64,000 bases of DNA, taken from the NCBI GenBank assembly GCA_031002005.1, contig CM061918.1, positions 41,420,947 to 41,484,946 on the forward strand, read 5' to 3'. A program made the translations under genes and the position numbers. This DNA comes from Vandiemenella viatica (taxonomy: Eukaryota; Arthropoda; Insecta; Orthoptera; Morabidae). Below are positions 1-9,643 of the stretch, in pieces. The notes under the pieces are model-generated. The model was given only the letters and a program-made list of their open reading frames with translations, was not told where the DNA came from and ran no database searches. Within the stretch, counting starts at the first letter, position 1; every line of letters starts with the position of its first letter.

Positions 1-386
1 ACGCTACCACACTCGAAGGGATACGCGGAAGAGAAATTACCTCTCCGCAGCATGTGTGGTGAAGTATCACAATTTTTTACAGTGGATATAAAGTCTCTCT
101 CTGAAGTTACTTCACAAACATACGAGGAGGAATAGCGAGCCTATGGCTTATTGACGCAAGTGGTAATGTTATAATGGGGCTTCCATTAATTACGTGAGGT
201 GTTTTTTCCAGAATTCTTCCCCCCCCCCTTTTTCTGGTGAGATTTGGTGAGGTCTGGTCGATCAGCCCCCCCCCCCGTGAAGATGACGTGAGATTTTGTG
301 ATGGAACCCCCCCACCCCGGCTAGTGGACCCCATGGCTATTTGAGATCTTTTGTTTTAGGCCTCGTCCCTTTCGAGGGCAATTATA

Positions 387-1243
387 CAGGGCGTTCGCCG
401 GAAAACGCTATCCTCCCAGTCTGTTGCCGTCGGCAACTTGCTCGGTCAGTCGTGCCAGCAACTCCCGCCACACGGCACCGTGAATCACCGCACTGTTTAA
501 CACCTCCGCTGCCCCAACAGTGCAGTGACGCAGTATAATGGGACCCTTACATTGTTAAGAACGGTTTCTTTGCATTGTAGCTAGTTTGTGACTTCAGTCT
601 CTTATTAATCAGTGTTGTGAATAAACGTTTCTTTGCGGTTTGGCTGGTTTGGGGCTTCATACTCTTACTAATCTGTACCGTGTTTGAGTGTGAGTAAAAT
701 TATGGTACGTTACAGTTTGCAACAAAGAATATTTCTCTACGATACATATGTGAAGAAGAAGTCATTTAAAAAGTGTCGCAGTAAATTTCGTCGCGAATTT
801 CCTGGCGCTTTACTGCCAGCTAAATCAACAATTCTGCGTCTGGTTGAAAAAGTAAGAGAAACGGGTTCATTTTTTAACAAAAAGAGACTGTCGGTGAACC
901 GTATTCTCACAGAGGAGAAAATTGACGATATCGCTTTTCGACTAGAACAGTCACCCAAAAAATCATTAAGTCAGTTAGGGCAGCGTGTGTCTCGAAATAT
1001 GTTCAGAAGATGCGAAATGTGCATTACACAAGAGGGTCAACACTTCCAGCATCTTTTATAAGGTAAGCTAATGAATTACGTCACATTTAAATGCTTAGCA
1101 CATACAAGTTTATGAAGCGTAATTATAATGAAATAGTCCGCGGCCGACGGTCGATCAACGCCGGAAGCTGACCGCTCGCTCGCCGGGAGCAGTTTCTTCC
1201 TTGTAGCGCTAGCAGTGGGTTGCGTTTCCCGGCGAACGCCCTG
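387..1243 (+). mobile_element. Tc1/mariner-type element, internally deleted (857 bp)
   Basis: Ends are perfect counterparts of the full-length copy at 33161-34692: the element opens CAGGGCGTTCGCCGG and closes CCGGCGAACGCCCTG, with TA target duplications at 385-386 and 1244-1245. The interior matches the longer copy up to 'gtcagttagggcag' and then jumps to 'cgtgtgtctcgaaatatg', so roughly 675 bp including all three catalytic acids are lost. A CAG is shared by both sides of the deletion. It sits inside G-run MITE copy 1. Confidence 0.92.
702..1061 (+). pseudogene. Mariner transposase, DNA-binding half fused to C-terminal tail
   Basis: The first ATG is at 702; the open frame reaches 18 bases further upstream without an ATG. 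The N-terminal part begins MVRYSLQQRIFLYDTYVKKK and is the helix-turn-helix DNA-binding region of a mariner-like transposase. It is followed by the basic region and 'LEQSPKKSLSQLG'. After an in-frame deletion the protein ends in the family's usual tail (FRRCEMCITQEGQHFQHLL). The catalytic D-D-D core is absent, so it cannot cut DNA, but it could in principle bind the inverted repeats and act as a competitor; that is inference. The frame stays open across the deletion join. Confidence 0.85.
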
Positions 1244-1433
1244 TACTTCCTCCTAAGATCGGATTCCGCACCGATTCTATACCTTGCAAACCCCCCTAAA
1301 GTCGATATCCGCTTGTTTGTAGACTTTTCTTTTTAGCTCTACTGTCCTTCAAAAATTAAATCCACCCGTGAGATTTCCGTCGACCTCTCCACTCCCCCTT
1401 GATGATATTTCGCAGAATTCACCCTCCCCCCGC

Positions 1434-2088
1434 CTATTCTTCCATATTGATTCCAGAAGACATTTGGTACTGTTTTCTCTTGTCAGACTGTTGTAAATTA
1501 CATACGGGAATAATCAAATAAAGGAAATAAATATTTACATGCTTCTGTGTGTTTTGTATCTCATTTTAACTGTGACAAATAATATGAAAGAAAAGCTACG
1601 TGGCCTGGCTCGGAAACCCATCACTACTCCCCCCCTCCCCCCCCACGTATCCCAGCGTAGCTTTGGGAGTGTGCACAAACTACGTGGCTCGGTACAGGGA
1701 GGGGAGGGGTTGGCTGAAAGGCTACGCTGGGCTACGTGGGGGGAGGGGGGATGCCGAGCCAGGCCTCGTAGCTTTCCTTTCATAACATTTTTCACAATTA
1801 AAATGGGGAACAGAACTCACAACAGCATGTGAATATTTATTTCCCTCAGTTAATTATCTCCGTATGTAATTTACAATAGTCTGACAAGAGAAAACAGTAC
1901 AAAATGTCTTCTGGAATCAAAAGGGAAAAAAGCTGGGGGTAGAGGCAAAAGCCACGTAGGGCTACGTGGGTGGGGGAGGGGAGGGGAGGTTCACAGGAGG
2001 CCAAAATGGAGCTACGTGCTTTATGCACGCTCCCTTTCCAGCCAAACCCTCCATCCCCTAAACCAAGCCACGTAGTTCATGCACAATC
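1434..2088 (+). mobile_element. Second-family MITE (ACGTAG type), 5'-truncated and split by a copy of itself
   Basis: The sequence from 'gattccagaagacattt' to 'aagccacgtagttcatgcac' matches the 3' part of the element at 18632-19099 in the same order. It is interrupted at 1665 by a reverse-oriented member of the same family. The right end is a diverged version of the family terminus (GAGCCACGTAG..TATGCACGCTCCC). The first roughly 150 bp are absent. The two antiparallel copies make a long imperfect palindrome around 1447-1920. Confidence 0.75.
1665..2034 (-). mobile_element. Second-family MITE, complete reverse copy nested in another
   Basis: A complete 370-bp copy. The left end GGGAGTGTGCACAAACTACG and right end ..TTTATGCACGCTCCC are inverted repeats of one another. 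TTT flanks both sides (1662-1664, 2035-2037), while the uninterrupted relative at 19021 has a single TTT there, which supports a 3-bp target duplication. The interior is rich in CCCC runs and CTACGTGG/CCACGTAG motifs. It has no coding capacity; the short open frames over it are by-products. Confidence 0.8.
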
Positions 2089-2859
2089 CCCAGTCACCAG
2101 AACTGACATAAACATTAAACGAGCTGCAACGTGGAATGTGTTACACAACTCCGGTTGTAGCGTCACAGTTACCAGAGTGTAGAGAGGAGTTCCATTTCTG
2201 TAATTCTAAGAATTACGGAGACAAATAAATCTGCTGGCAGCGTGATACGTGCGCTTGGATTAACGTCGCTCCATGCGAGATCGCAGATGTCGCTACTGAC
2301 ACTCGAGAATTAACGGAGGGAGAGTTCCAGACTATGGATTTTGACTGGCAGTAAACTCTAAGTTCGTCCTCGTGGAATAGAGAAAATTCTGAAGGGAGCG
2401 TGTCCAAAACAGTGTGAGTATCGGTAAGACTTGCCAAAAATCACGTTTCGTCGAAAAAGAAATGTTTTCTGAGTATTTTACGAACTTCGGCAATAGTAAT
2501 GATTCCTGGTGCCGGTCCCAAGCCCGGAGATAAGGAAGGAGGAGGGGAAGAGGTAACAACCTCGTCAAAAAAAAAAAAAAAAAAAAAAAAAAAACAAAAC
2601 CTTTGGGTTCGTCTGGCTCCGGATGGTAGCACCTGTAAGAGCTCCTGCCTAAGGTTACAGGTGAAACATCGCCAACGGTCTCAAAGGCGGAAGAGGAATC
2701 CTAGGTTCCCAACGGTGGAGAGAGCGGAAGAGCCAAGTGGAGCAAACCACAAACAAAAACCTGGGTTAAGCTTCCAAGTCCGTTGCTGGGAGTAAAAGGT
2801 TACTCTACTGTCCTTAGGGCGAGAATTTGCCCTTAAAGGCAGATGAGTCAACTTGTCTG
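2089..2859. other. Unassigned; contains a 30-base poly(A) tract
   Basis: No gene seen. A homopolymeric A run lies at about 2565-2594, preceded by 'ggtaacaacctcgtc'. This could be the tail of a retroposed copy, but I could not define its head or a target duplication. A short perfect hairpin (GTAATTCT/AGAATTAC) occurs near 2200. Confidence 0.4.
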
Positions 2860-2945
2860 GCCAACGGCATTTTCTGGCCTCGCATTCGGGAGGACGCTGG
2901 TTCGAATCCCCGTCCGGGCATCAAGATTTGGGTTTCCATGATTAG
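2860..2945 (+). repeat. Main tRNA-headed SINE, copy 1 (fragment)
   Basis: Contains 'ctggcctcgcattcgggaggacg' followed by a pol III B-box-like GGTTCGAATCC at 2899-2909 and 'ccgtccgggcatc'. These are the shared head of the SINE family found at ten places in this window. The body fades into unrelated or diverged sequence after about 2945. Confidence 0.7.
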
Positions 2946-3420
2946 CCACTCCTTGCATTCCTGGTGCGCTTTATTGCGCTAGTTAAAAGTGCTACTTGCC
3001 GCGACTAACAAACTAATAACCGCCATGTATGCTCATCATCGGATTTGCCCACGTGATGGCAACCGTAGGAATAGTAAAGCGTTGAGGAGTTCATGTGTGT
3101 TTGCAGGCGACGCGGATGAAAATCTTGAGGTCTGGCATGAAGGTTGTTTCCTTGAGGCCGGGCCTGCACGTGTATGACTACCTTAAGCCAGCCACAGAGT
3201 TTTATATTAGTAAGCGTTGATATTCTGTGGAGTTTATTGCATGGTGATTCAATGGAAAGAAAGGCGAAGTTTCTAGTGGTTGACATCGTCCGAGGTGTGT
3301 TGCGGAGAGACAACTTCTTTAAGACTGGGTGACACTTGTGGTCGTGATTTCTCAATCTGTTGGTAGTTAACACTTTGAGTTTCACTTGTGCTCGGATACC
3401 TGTGATTTGTGAAAGGCAGA
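2946..3420. other. No feature recognised
   Basis: Open frames here on both strands show no family I recognise and no supporting signals. Confidence 0.4.
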
Positions 3421-3655
3421 CTTATTGCTTTACGCCTCGTCGACGGCTAAGGTCATTAGAGGCGGGGTGGGGGTAGGGACAAGGTAGGGGAAGGAATTCG
3501 GCAATGGCATTTTTGAAAGAAGCATCACGGCATTCGGCTGGAGTGATTTGGGGAAACACTGGAAAACCCAAATCTGGATGCCCAGACGGGGATTCGAACC
3601 CGCGTCCTCCCGAATGCGAGGCCAGAGCGTTCACCCACCACGCTCGGTTGTGAAA
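3421..3655 (-). repeat. Main tRNA-headed SINE, copy 2
   Basis: Near full-length on the minus strand. The tail end 'gctttacgcctcgtcgacgg' is at the left and the B box (reverse GGATTCGAACC, 3590-3600) is at the right. Between them are the family's 'cattagaggcggg', 'ggaaggaattcggc', 'gcatcacggcattcggctgg' and 'gatttggggaaac' blocks. The head reads GTGGTGGGTGAACGCTCTGG in the SINE sense, with an A-box-like position. Confidence 0.88.
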
Positions 3656-4180
3656 CCCGGAGGTACTAGTAGAAAGATGCGTCTCCAGAAATCTTGTTGG
3701 GGTCGCACCAGCCTTCTACTAGGGGTGAATGACCCCCCCCCTCCACCCCTCCAAACGTTTTTTATTACTGTACTAATTTATTTTGATTAATTGTGGGTAT
3801 CTTAAATAATTGTATGCATGTCTGTAACTTGATGTGTATTATTTCCGGGTTTACACATATAGCAGTTCGTATCATAAGCAGGGTAGCATAGTCAGCTCAT
3901 TGTCTTTAAGGTTTGTGTGGTAGTATCTTTGGCTCGAAACAGCTGGGCGGTTTATTAAATGTTCTCCGGGACAACAAGTGGTGTGCCTGTTTATATTGTC
4001 TCTGCCTGTTGTGCCGTTTTAATAATGTCGCATGGCGCGAGCTGGTGCTTCTCTGCATGGAAGTTATTATAACTTATGAAACGTGTTAGAAACTTGTCTG
4101 CAAGTAATACGAGTGTTTAAAAAGTAATTAAAAACGGAGTTAATTAAATTCAGTAGTATATCGATCAGAACAGTGTATTT
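3656..4180. other. AT-rich, no gene seen; C-run at 3732-3750
   Basis: No open frame with a recognisable product. A C-rich run lies next to the SINE, and the rest is AT-rich. Confidence 0.4.
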
Positions 4181-4181
4181 T

Positions 4182-5140
4182 CATTTTTTTTATTTTTTTT
4201 ATTTTTTTTTCATGGCCTTCTGTCTATCGACTATACGGCCAGCTTTATCATTTACATTAATTTAACATGTGATTCTTATCGTATAGCAAACATGTATTCA
4301 TTTCTTAATTCACACTAAATTATACAATTATTCAATATTACACTAATACAGCGATAGCCCTGATAAGGGAATACACGATTACATTTGTGGCAGCGATAAT
4401 ATGAAGCTGGATCTTATTTCACAATGGGTAATACAATTATTCAGTGAATAGTAATACATATTTAGAAAGTATATTGATACAATAATACAATGATGACAAT
4501 TATATCGATAACAATAAAATCACATTTGGGGAGCAGTGATGTTTCCTTGCAGGCTAAGATTGACTGGGCTTTGGTATATCCGGTTAGCCTAGCACCTGAT
4601 ATAACTAAACTGATTAGTGAGAGTTCCTTGATGATTTACAATTTAATGTAATTTTTTAGGTCAGTTAAGATGCAGTTCCAACCGATTCCGTTGGTGGTAT
4701 CGCAGGAAATGTGCTGAATTTGTAAGATCATAACTTGTATGTGATTGTTAATTTTGTTATGTTTGATGTCTTTAGATACGGATGTCAGCCTCTCTTAGGT
4801 ATGTGGCCAGCGCCCCATACACGTCACTTCTTCCCCCTCTCAGCAAGATGCGTATCGAAGTTGGGAGTGGAATTTTGAACTTTACAAGGCTATTGTATAG
4901 TTTCTTTTGTTGAGTCCGATATAGAGTGCACGCTAAAGTGATGTGGTCGAGATCTGCTAATTCTTCGTGATCCACCGGGCAAAAGGGAGTCTGTGCTATA
5001 CCGATTTGGTGGAGGTGCTTTGGGTAACAGCCATGACCGAGTCGCAATGCGAATTATAGATGTTTTAATTTTCATTTTAGACTTCACGACAATACTGTGT
5101 GTTCCGTTTGTTTGGTGGTTATTTACCATTAAGTGTATTA
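4182..5140 (-). mobile_element. RNase-H-bearing LINE, 3' end with A-rich tail
   Basis: Minus-strand LINE end. The T-rich run at 4182-4210 is the A-rich tail. Just before it (minus sense) comes 'ggccgtatagtcgatagac agaaggcca', which lines up with the 3' end of the LINE at 30930-30963 ('ggctgtatcgtctctgtta ccgaaagccaataaaag'). The C-terminal coding remnant lies at 4772-5047. The element is 5'-truncated near 5140. Confidence 0.7.
4772..5047 (-). pseudogene. C-terminal end of a LINE polyprotein, after RNase H
   Basis: About 91 codons, reading RLGHGCYPKHLHQIGI and then 'FCPVDHEELADLDHITLAC'. The pattern gH.cYp.HL..IGi..s.fC...(E)..DldHi.f.C is the cysteine/histidine segment that follows RNase H in insect LINEs of the I/R1-like groups. 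The same segment appears at 30500-30620 (RIGIRESPLCDCQDQ...DINHIILSC). No upstream RT domain remains, so this is a truncated copy. Confidence 0.75.
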
Positions 5141-5540
5141 GTTAAAATTACCAGAGCTGTCGGCTGGCATGTGTAGAGTGATGATAAATGGCCCAGAATC
5201 ATCCAAAAACACGCGGTCATCTCCAATTAGTGTGGTAATATTAATAATCGGCATGGTTCTTCGGGGGCTGTTCTGGTAAATTACGGCCACGAGATAATCA
5301 TATTAAATTGAGTGGGATATTGCAGCAAACGTCAACACCGGAAAAAGGAACTGCCGAGTAGATGATCCAGCGCAGCCAAGAACATTATTCCTCCCTGCTA
5401 ATACCATAGCGACATAAAAACAAATGTCAACAACACATAAGTCATTCAATGCGTTCTGTTTGTGATCCCACGCATCTCATTTAAATTCTCTGGTTCTTAA
5501 AAGTTTCGTTTATACTAAATAGAAATAATCATTCCTCATG
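5141..5540. other. No feature recognised
   Basis: AT-rich spacer. I see no gene, tandem array or element end. Confidence 0.4.
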
Positions 5541-5543
5541 TAA

Positions 5544-6198
5544 GGGGGCGCCCGTTAATTACGTGAGGTGTAATAGGCCGGGGGGGGGGGGGGGCATCTA
5601 CAGAAATGTCACTCACGTTTTTATTTCTTAAAGAACAGAAGAACTAAAAAAAGTTTACAAAAGACGCCAACCCCAAAGTTAGGGGAGGTATAATCGCGGG
5701 GGAGGGTCCCTAAAGATCTCACATCACCATTTGGGGGGGGGGGGTCCGACCATATTTCATATCTTACCTCACCGCTGGGGTGTTCCATCAATTACGTGAG
5801 GTGTTTTCAGGAATTCCTAAACCCCCCCTCTCTGGTGAGATTTTGTGAGATGTGGTTGGACGCCCCCCCCGCCCTTTCCTCTAAAATGACGTGAGATTTT
5901 GACGGAGAACCCCCCTACTAAGCGACCTCATAACTTTTTGAGACCTTTTTTTTTAGTTCTCATGCTTCCATGGGCGGTTATACCACCACTTTTCGACGAA
6001 ATACCCCCCTAAACTCGACTTTCGCGTCATTTGTAGATTTTTTTTTTTAACTCTACAATCCTACAAGACTTTCAAAACCTCACGTGAGATTTCCGTTGAC
6101 CCTCCCTCCCCCCCAACCTTGGTGAGGTTTCGTGAGATTTCGCCTGACCCCCTCCCCCCTTTTTTCCAGTTCACCTCACGTAGTTAATGGACGCCCCC
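5544..6198. mobile_element. G-run MITE copies 2a and 2b, opposed pair
   Basis: Two copies in opposite orientation. The forward one (5544 to about 5756) starts GGGGGCGCCCGTTAATTACG and has lost its right end. The reverse one (about 5757-6198) ends ..TTAATGGACGCCCCC. The outer ends are flanked by TAA on both sides (5541-5543, 6199-6201), as if the pair moved as one unit or arose by recombination between copies. C-runs and 'ctcacgt' motifs are as in the other copies. Confidence 0.85.
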
Positions 6199-6201
6199 TA
6201 A

Positions 6202-7205
6202 CAGTAGGGAACTTTAATTACGCAAATAATTTTTTTCATTTGGTTTATGTCATATTGTCTTACGTTAGAAATTCATTTAAGTCCAGCAATTATTTCAAAT
6301 ACTGCAATTATTTTTATTTCATGACATGAACTACATTTAGTTTAGTAAAATAAGTGTTCAATCTTCTATGACGGGTGTGTGACATTTTGATCTGGCGTTC
6401 CCAACGTTAGACTTCGATAATGGCTCATCTAAAAATTTAAATGATTAGCTTGTACTCTGGTGAGTTATTGTTAGCTTTCGAACAATCACAATTGTTAAAG
6501 TTGTTTCAATTTTGCATCGAACGAATAGACTCGAGTTCTTTTTTTTTATAGTATGGACAATTTTTTTTACTATCCACAGAATTCTTCATGTTGTTTTCGT
6601 GTCTTTCAGTTAGACGGCGAGAGTCGCAGGAGAGTGATTGATATTTTTGATACATGTCATGTATTAAAGTTTTTAACTTCGAACAACAGTTTTTCATATG
6701 CAGATTACAGTGCCTGAAAGATTAATTCCATCGATGCTATGAAATCTGTGGTCTCACTACTCGTTTGTTGTTTATGCTGTTTCTACTGTTTGTTTTGTTA
6801 TTTTCTCTGGTGGAGGGGATTTATGATTTAATCTGTGCAGATATAGCTTTAACACGCAAATTTTACTTTTTGTATCGGGTTGAAGTGTTGATGCAACTAA
6901 GGCATTTTAAAGTGGTGAAACAGAATCACTGTTATAGCTATCAAATGTCGGTATTTAATAAGAATTTAAGGATTAATAGTTTGCAGGTTAGCGTGCAGGT
7001 TTCGTCTGATAATTTACACTCTTTGCCAGGTTCTTCTTCCTGCCGTGGCGAATGTGACAAATCGTATGGGTAAAATCGTCAACACTAGTGCAGTCTGTTC
7101 CAATTAAGTCTACGTCATACACGTGGGCTCAGCTAATACCTTCCAGCGAGTCTGCTTATCTGATCAAATATTTGCAATAATCATATATATTATTTCCAAC
7201 GAGTT
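6202..7205. other. AT-rich, no gene supported
   Basis: The longest frame (6765-7073, plus) has a hydrophobic start but no homology I recognise and no splice or start context to support it. The rest is AT-rich. Confidence 0.4.
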
Positions 7206-7211
7206 TTTTTT

Positions 7212-7320
7212 TTCTGTGACAAGCCATTTCTGTCCTTTCATACTTAACCAAAATCGCTAAAGAGGTATCATGTTAAATTGTCCGCTTTGGTAACATCATT
7301 AATTAAACAAATACTTTGAA
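7212..7320 (+). repeat. Single monomer of the 150-160-bp repeat arrayed at 49.2 kb
   Basis: 'gtgacaagccatttctgtcc' followed by 'aaccaaaatcgctaaagagg' and 'gtccgctttggtaacatc' matches, block by block, the monomers in 49215-49985 and the single copy at 29640-29770. Confidence 0.65.
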
Positions 7321-7428
7321 GGAATTTAAAAATAAAGTTCGTAGATTGGAAAGGAATTTAACAATGAAAGTATATAAGATTATTATAGTAATAATAATAA
7401 TAACATAAAACATGACCTTGAAGAAATT

Positions 7429-7865
7429 AAAAAGTAGAGAGAAAAATCATTAGAAATATTCTAGGAGCAAGACTCACTGAAGATGGTTACAGACTACAAT
7501 CAATGAAAACAACAGAAAAGTTTTCAAACATCGAAATTGAAATCAAGAAAAGGCGAATGAAATTCTGTGATCACCTTAAGAAATTACCAGAAAGTCGATT
7601 GACAAAAAAGATAATAGATTATGTAAGTTCACTTAAAAATCCAACACCTTGGCTAAATGAAATTCGGAAGGATCTTAAAAGTGTAAGCTTAGGAGCAACA
7701 GACATCTTAGAAAGAGACACCTTCAGACACAAAGTAGACAAATGGGAAGTTATAACTGAGCAACCAAAACAATACAGACCAAAGTGGTCGGAAGAACGCA
7801 AACAAGCTTTCTCGGAAAGAATGAAAGCCTATTGGAACAATAAGAAGAATCCGAAGAAAATGTGA
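7429..7865 (+). pseudogene. C-terminal domain of LINE endonuclease/reverse transcriptase protein
   Basis: Codes for a basic tail: 'IIRNILGARLTEDGYRLQS', then 'IKKRRMKFCDHLKKLPESRLTK', and 'WSEERKQAFSERMKAYW'. The order (RR.l.F..Hl...p..RLTkki, W..Ei.kDLk, ..R..F....., WSeeRk...SErMK.YW) is a pattern I know from the end of insect endonuclease/reverse-transcriptase proteins. The RT domain is missing, so this is the 3' fragment of a dead copy. The ATG at 7503 is internal, since the frame reads through from upstream. Confidence 0.75.
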
Positions 7866-7925
7866 TTCGGTCATTTGCTTACCGTCATCAATTTATTGGG
7901 AGAATTCGCCAATAATAATAATAAG
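7429..7925 (+). mobile_element. LINE 3' end with (AAT)n tail
   Basis: A 5'-truncated LINE copy. A C-terminal open frame continues from about 7429 to the stop at 7863-7865. A short 3' UTR follows ('ggagaattcgcc'), ending in AATAATAATAATAAG at 7909-7925. The AAT microsatellite tail is the usual end of this insect LINE type. An unrelated (AAT)-rich patch precedes it at about 7388-7402. Confidence 0.7.
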
Positions 7926-8084
7926 AGAAGGGTACGACGGAAATTGGCACCGGAGCGTGCGCTCCATCGGAATTATGTTCAATTCAATTCAACAAATGAT
8001 TTTTTTAGAAATTCAGCACGTAAATGGCAACATCATGAACGATCAATGTCACGGTTAAGCAATAGTTCAGATTCAGGAGGCCGG

Positions 8085-8195
8085 CACCGATAAGGAGTAT
8101 CACAGAGATATTTCTAAACTGTGTGTGTTTCACAGAGTAAGGAGCTTTTGGTTTTTTTTTCTGTTAGGGAAACATTAAACATTTCAAATTCCACA
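8085..8195 (+). repeat. Dispersed 'cacagagatatt' repeat, copy 1
   Basis: 'ggagtatcacagagatattt', 'aaactgtgtgtgtttcacag' and 'gttagggaaacatt' recur in the same order at 31245-31360, 43918-44062 and partly at 50030-50085. There is no coding capacity. The class of element is unknown to me. Confidence 0.6.
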
Positions 8196-9056
8196 TCTAC
8201 ATCCATACTCTGCAATTAACAAACATTTTGGGTGGCAGAGGGTGTTAACCACCAATCTTAATTCTGCGTATTCCAATCCCGAATAGCACGAGGAAAGAAA
8301 AAATACATAAAAGCATCAGTAAGGCATCTTATTTCTCGAATCTTATCCCTCCGGTCATTGCGACCTAAACAGATTGGTGGAAGAAGTATCTCACTGCACT
8401 CGTAGGTCATAGAATTTAGCATAATCTCCAATAAATTCAAACGCAAATGACGTCTGTCTTCCAAACGATCCCAGACCAATCTATGTATCAATTCTGTGAC
8501 GCTTTCATAAGGGCTGTAGTAACCAGTCACGAATCGAGCGGCTCGCCTCTGCACCCTCTCCACTGAGTCAATCAGAACCTTGCGATACGGATCCCAAACC
8601 CCACAACAGTAATCCAGATGCGGACACACTAGTGTTTTATACGCTATCTCCTTTGTTTGAGCATTACAATTCCTCAAAATACGACCTATGAATCGTAATT
8701 GAGAATTAGCTTTGCCTACGTCGTAAGTTATGTGCAAGTCCCATTTCATATTGTACTTCAGGGAATCAACCGTGTCAACAACTGAATTGTTTACTTTGTA
8801 CTTGTGAGCAAACTGATTCATTTTGTCACTTATTCGCATTACCTTGCACTTTTTGCATTCGGAAATAGCATCAAAATCGCGCTGAATTTCAAAGCAATCG
8901 TCACAGCACCTTATGTTCCTATAGATAACTGCATCGTCTGCAAACAATCGCAACCAGCATTTAACGTTTGTCACCGAGATCGTTTATAAAAATTAAGAAA
9001 AGAAGTGGTCATATTACAGTTCCTTGAGGAACGCCAGATGTAACATCTGGTTTAGG
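8195..9056 (-). mobile_element. CR1/Jockey-like LINE, 5'-truncated
   Basis: The minus-strand LINE ends at the left in 'atggatgtagatgtgg', a short ATGTAG-type tail. The coding region spans RT motif 4 onward and continues to the C-terminus. It shares its 3' end ('tctgcaattaacaaac', 'gggtggcagagg', 'ttccaatcccgaatagcacga') with the copy at 55880-57090. Confidence 0.8.
8258..9056 (-). pseudogene. LINE reverse transcriptase, catalytic motifs to C-terminus, broken
   Basis: The minus-strand reading starts with 'PDVTSGVPQGTVI', then an in-frame stop, then 'PLLFLIFINDL'. After a frameshift near 8970 it continues with the catalytic 'LRLFADDAVIYR' box. The thumb follows: 'YKTLVCPHLDYCCGVWDPY', 'VERVQRRAARFV', 'LEDRRHLRLNLL' and the tail 'FFPRAIRDWN'. 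The order GvPQGs / FADD / YktLv.P.l.Yc..vWdPy / vQRRAARFv is that of non-LTR RTs of the Jockey/CR1 group. At least one stop and one frameshift make it inactive. Confidence 0.88.
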
Positions 9057-9067
9057 AAAGCTCATGG

Positions 9068-9574
9068 TGTATTTAGGGAATTGTTTCGTAAATCGTTGTA
9101 ATTGTTTTGCCTCGTATCTGTTTCATTTGACAAATAAAAAATAGGTACAAATGAGTCGTTTCTTGTTTCATCCTACTACAAACTGCCAACTTCGTAACTC
9201 ATGGTATATTATTCGGTAAATTTTCACACCGGCGACCTAGTTCCAAATATTAATGCGAATTATGTGCCTTAAAATCGGGACTAGATGCTGTTCAATCGAA
9301 ATTGGTATCATCATAATTATAAGAGCGAATGTATGAGGATATTATCTCTCTTCAATCAGGACAAGATGCTGTTCAAGCATAACGATGCCACAACTAATTG
9401 ACAGCATCTTGTGCTGGTGTGAAAATTTACCGAATAATATACTATGAGTTACGAAGTTGGCAGTTTGTAGTACAAGAAACGACTCATTTGTAGCCATTTT
9501 TTTATTTGTCAAATGAAACAGATACCTAGAGAAACAATTACGGCGACTTACGAAACAATTCCCCAAATACACCA
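9068..9574. repeat. Large inverted repeat (arms about 160 bp)
   Basis: Left arm 9068-9228 ('tggtgtatttagggaattg' ... 'ggtaaattttcacacc') is repeated in reverse at 9414-9574 ('ggtgtgaaaatttaccg' ... 'caattccccaaatacacca'). The match is high by eye, with small indels, around a spacer of about 185 bp. Inside the spacer is a 12-bp perfect hairpin (ACAAGATGCTGT / ACAGCATCTTGT). The right arm runs straight into a truncated reverse Helitron. Confidence 0.8.
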
Positions 9575-9643
9575 GTGATCTGTGCTAGGCAGTGGTGGCT
9601 GAAAAGTGAAATACAGAAAAACCCACGTCTATTTTTATATATA

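Larger units (their letters stand above)
172..1433 (-). mobile_element. G-run MITE copy 1 (TAA-type), split by a mariner and 3'-truncated
   Basis: A non-autonomous DNA element of the family seen at 5544, 13810, 29909, 50830 and 60837. The left end (TGGGGCTTCCATTAATTACG from 175) follows TAA at 172-174. The body carries C-runs spaced by 'tggtgagat' and 'gacgtgagat' motifs, so it runs in reverse relative to the copy at 29909. It stops at the TA of a mariner inserted at 387 and resumes after 1245 with the expected internal sequence ('aaacccccctaaagtcgat', the Ttt-rich stretch, 'gtgagatttccgtcgacc'). The last roughly 40 bp, including the right inverted repeat, are missing at the junction with the next MITE near 1434. 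No coding capacity. Confidence 0.8.

Noticed and set aside
1535..2182. Several open frames on both strands
   Set aside because: They lie on MITE sequence (C/G-runs and CTACGTGG motifs) and have no family resemblance.
2895..2912. tRNA genes suggested by GGTTCGAATCC and similar motifs at many places
   Set aside because: None folds into a full cloverleaf in context. All lie in SINE heads with the same non-tRNA body downstream.
3548..3790. Frames with 'PKSGCPDGD', 'GFEPASSRMRG' or 'NPRPSV' type peptides, here and at 20958, 25761, 29419, 54932 and 57096
   Set aside because: These peptides are translations of the tRNA-headed SINE, not proteins.
6765..7073. Small secreted or membrane protein (hydrophobic start)
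   Set aside because: The T-rich strand gives Phe/Leu-rich translations by chance. No other evidence.
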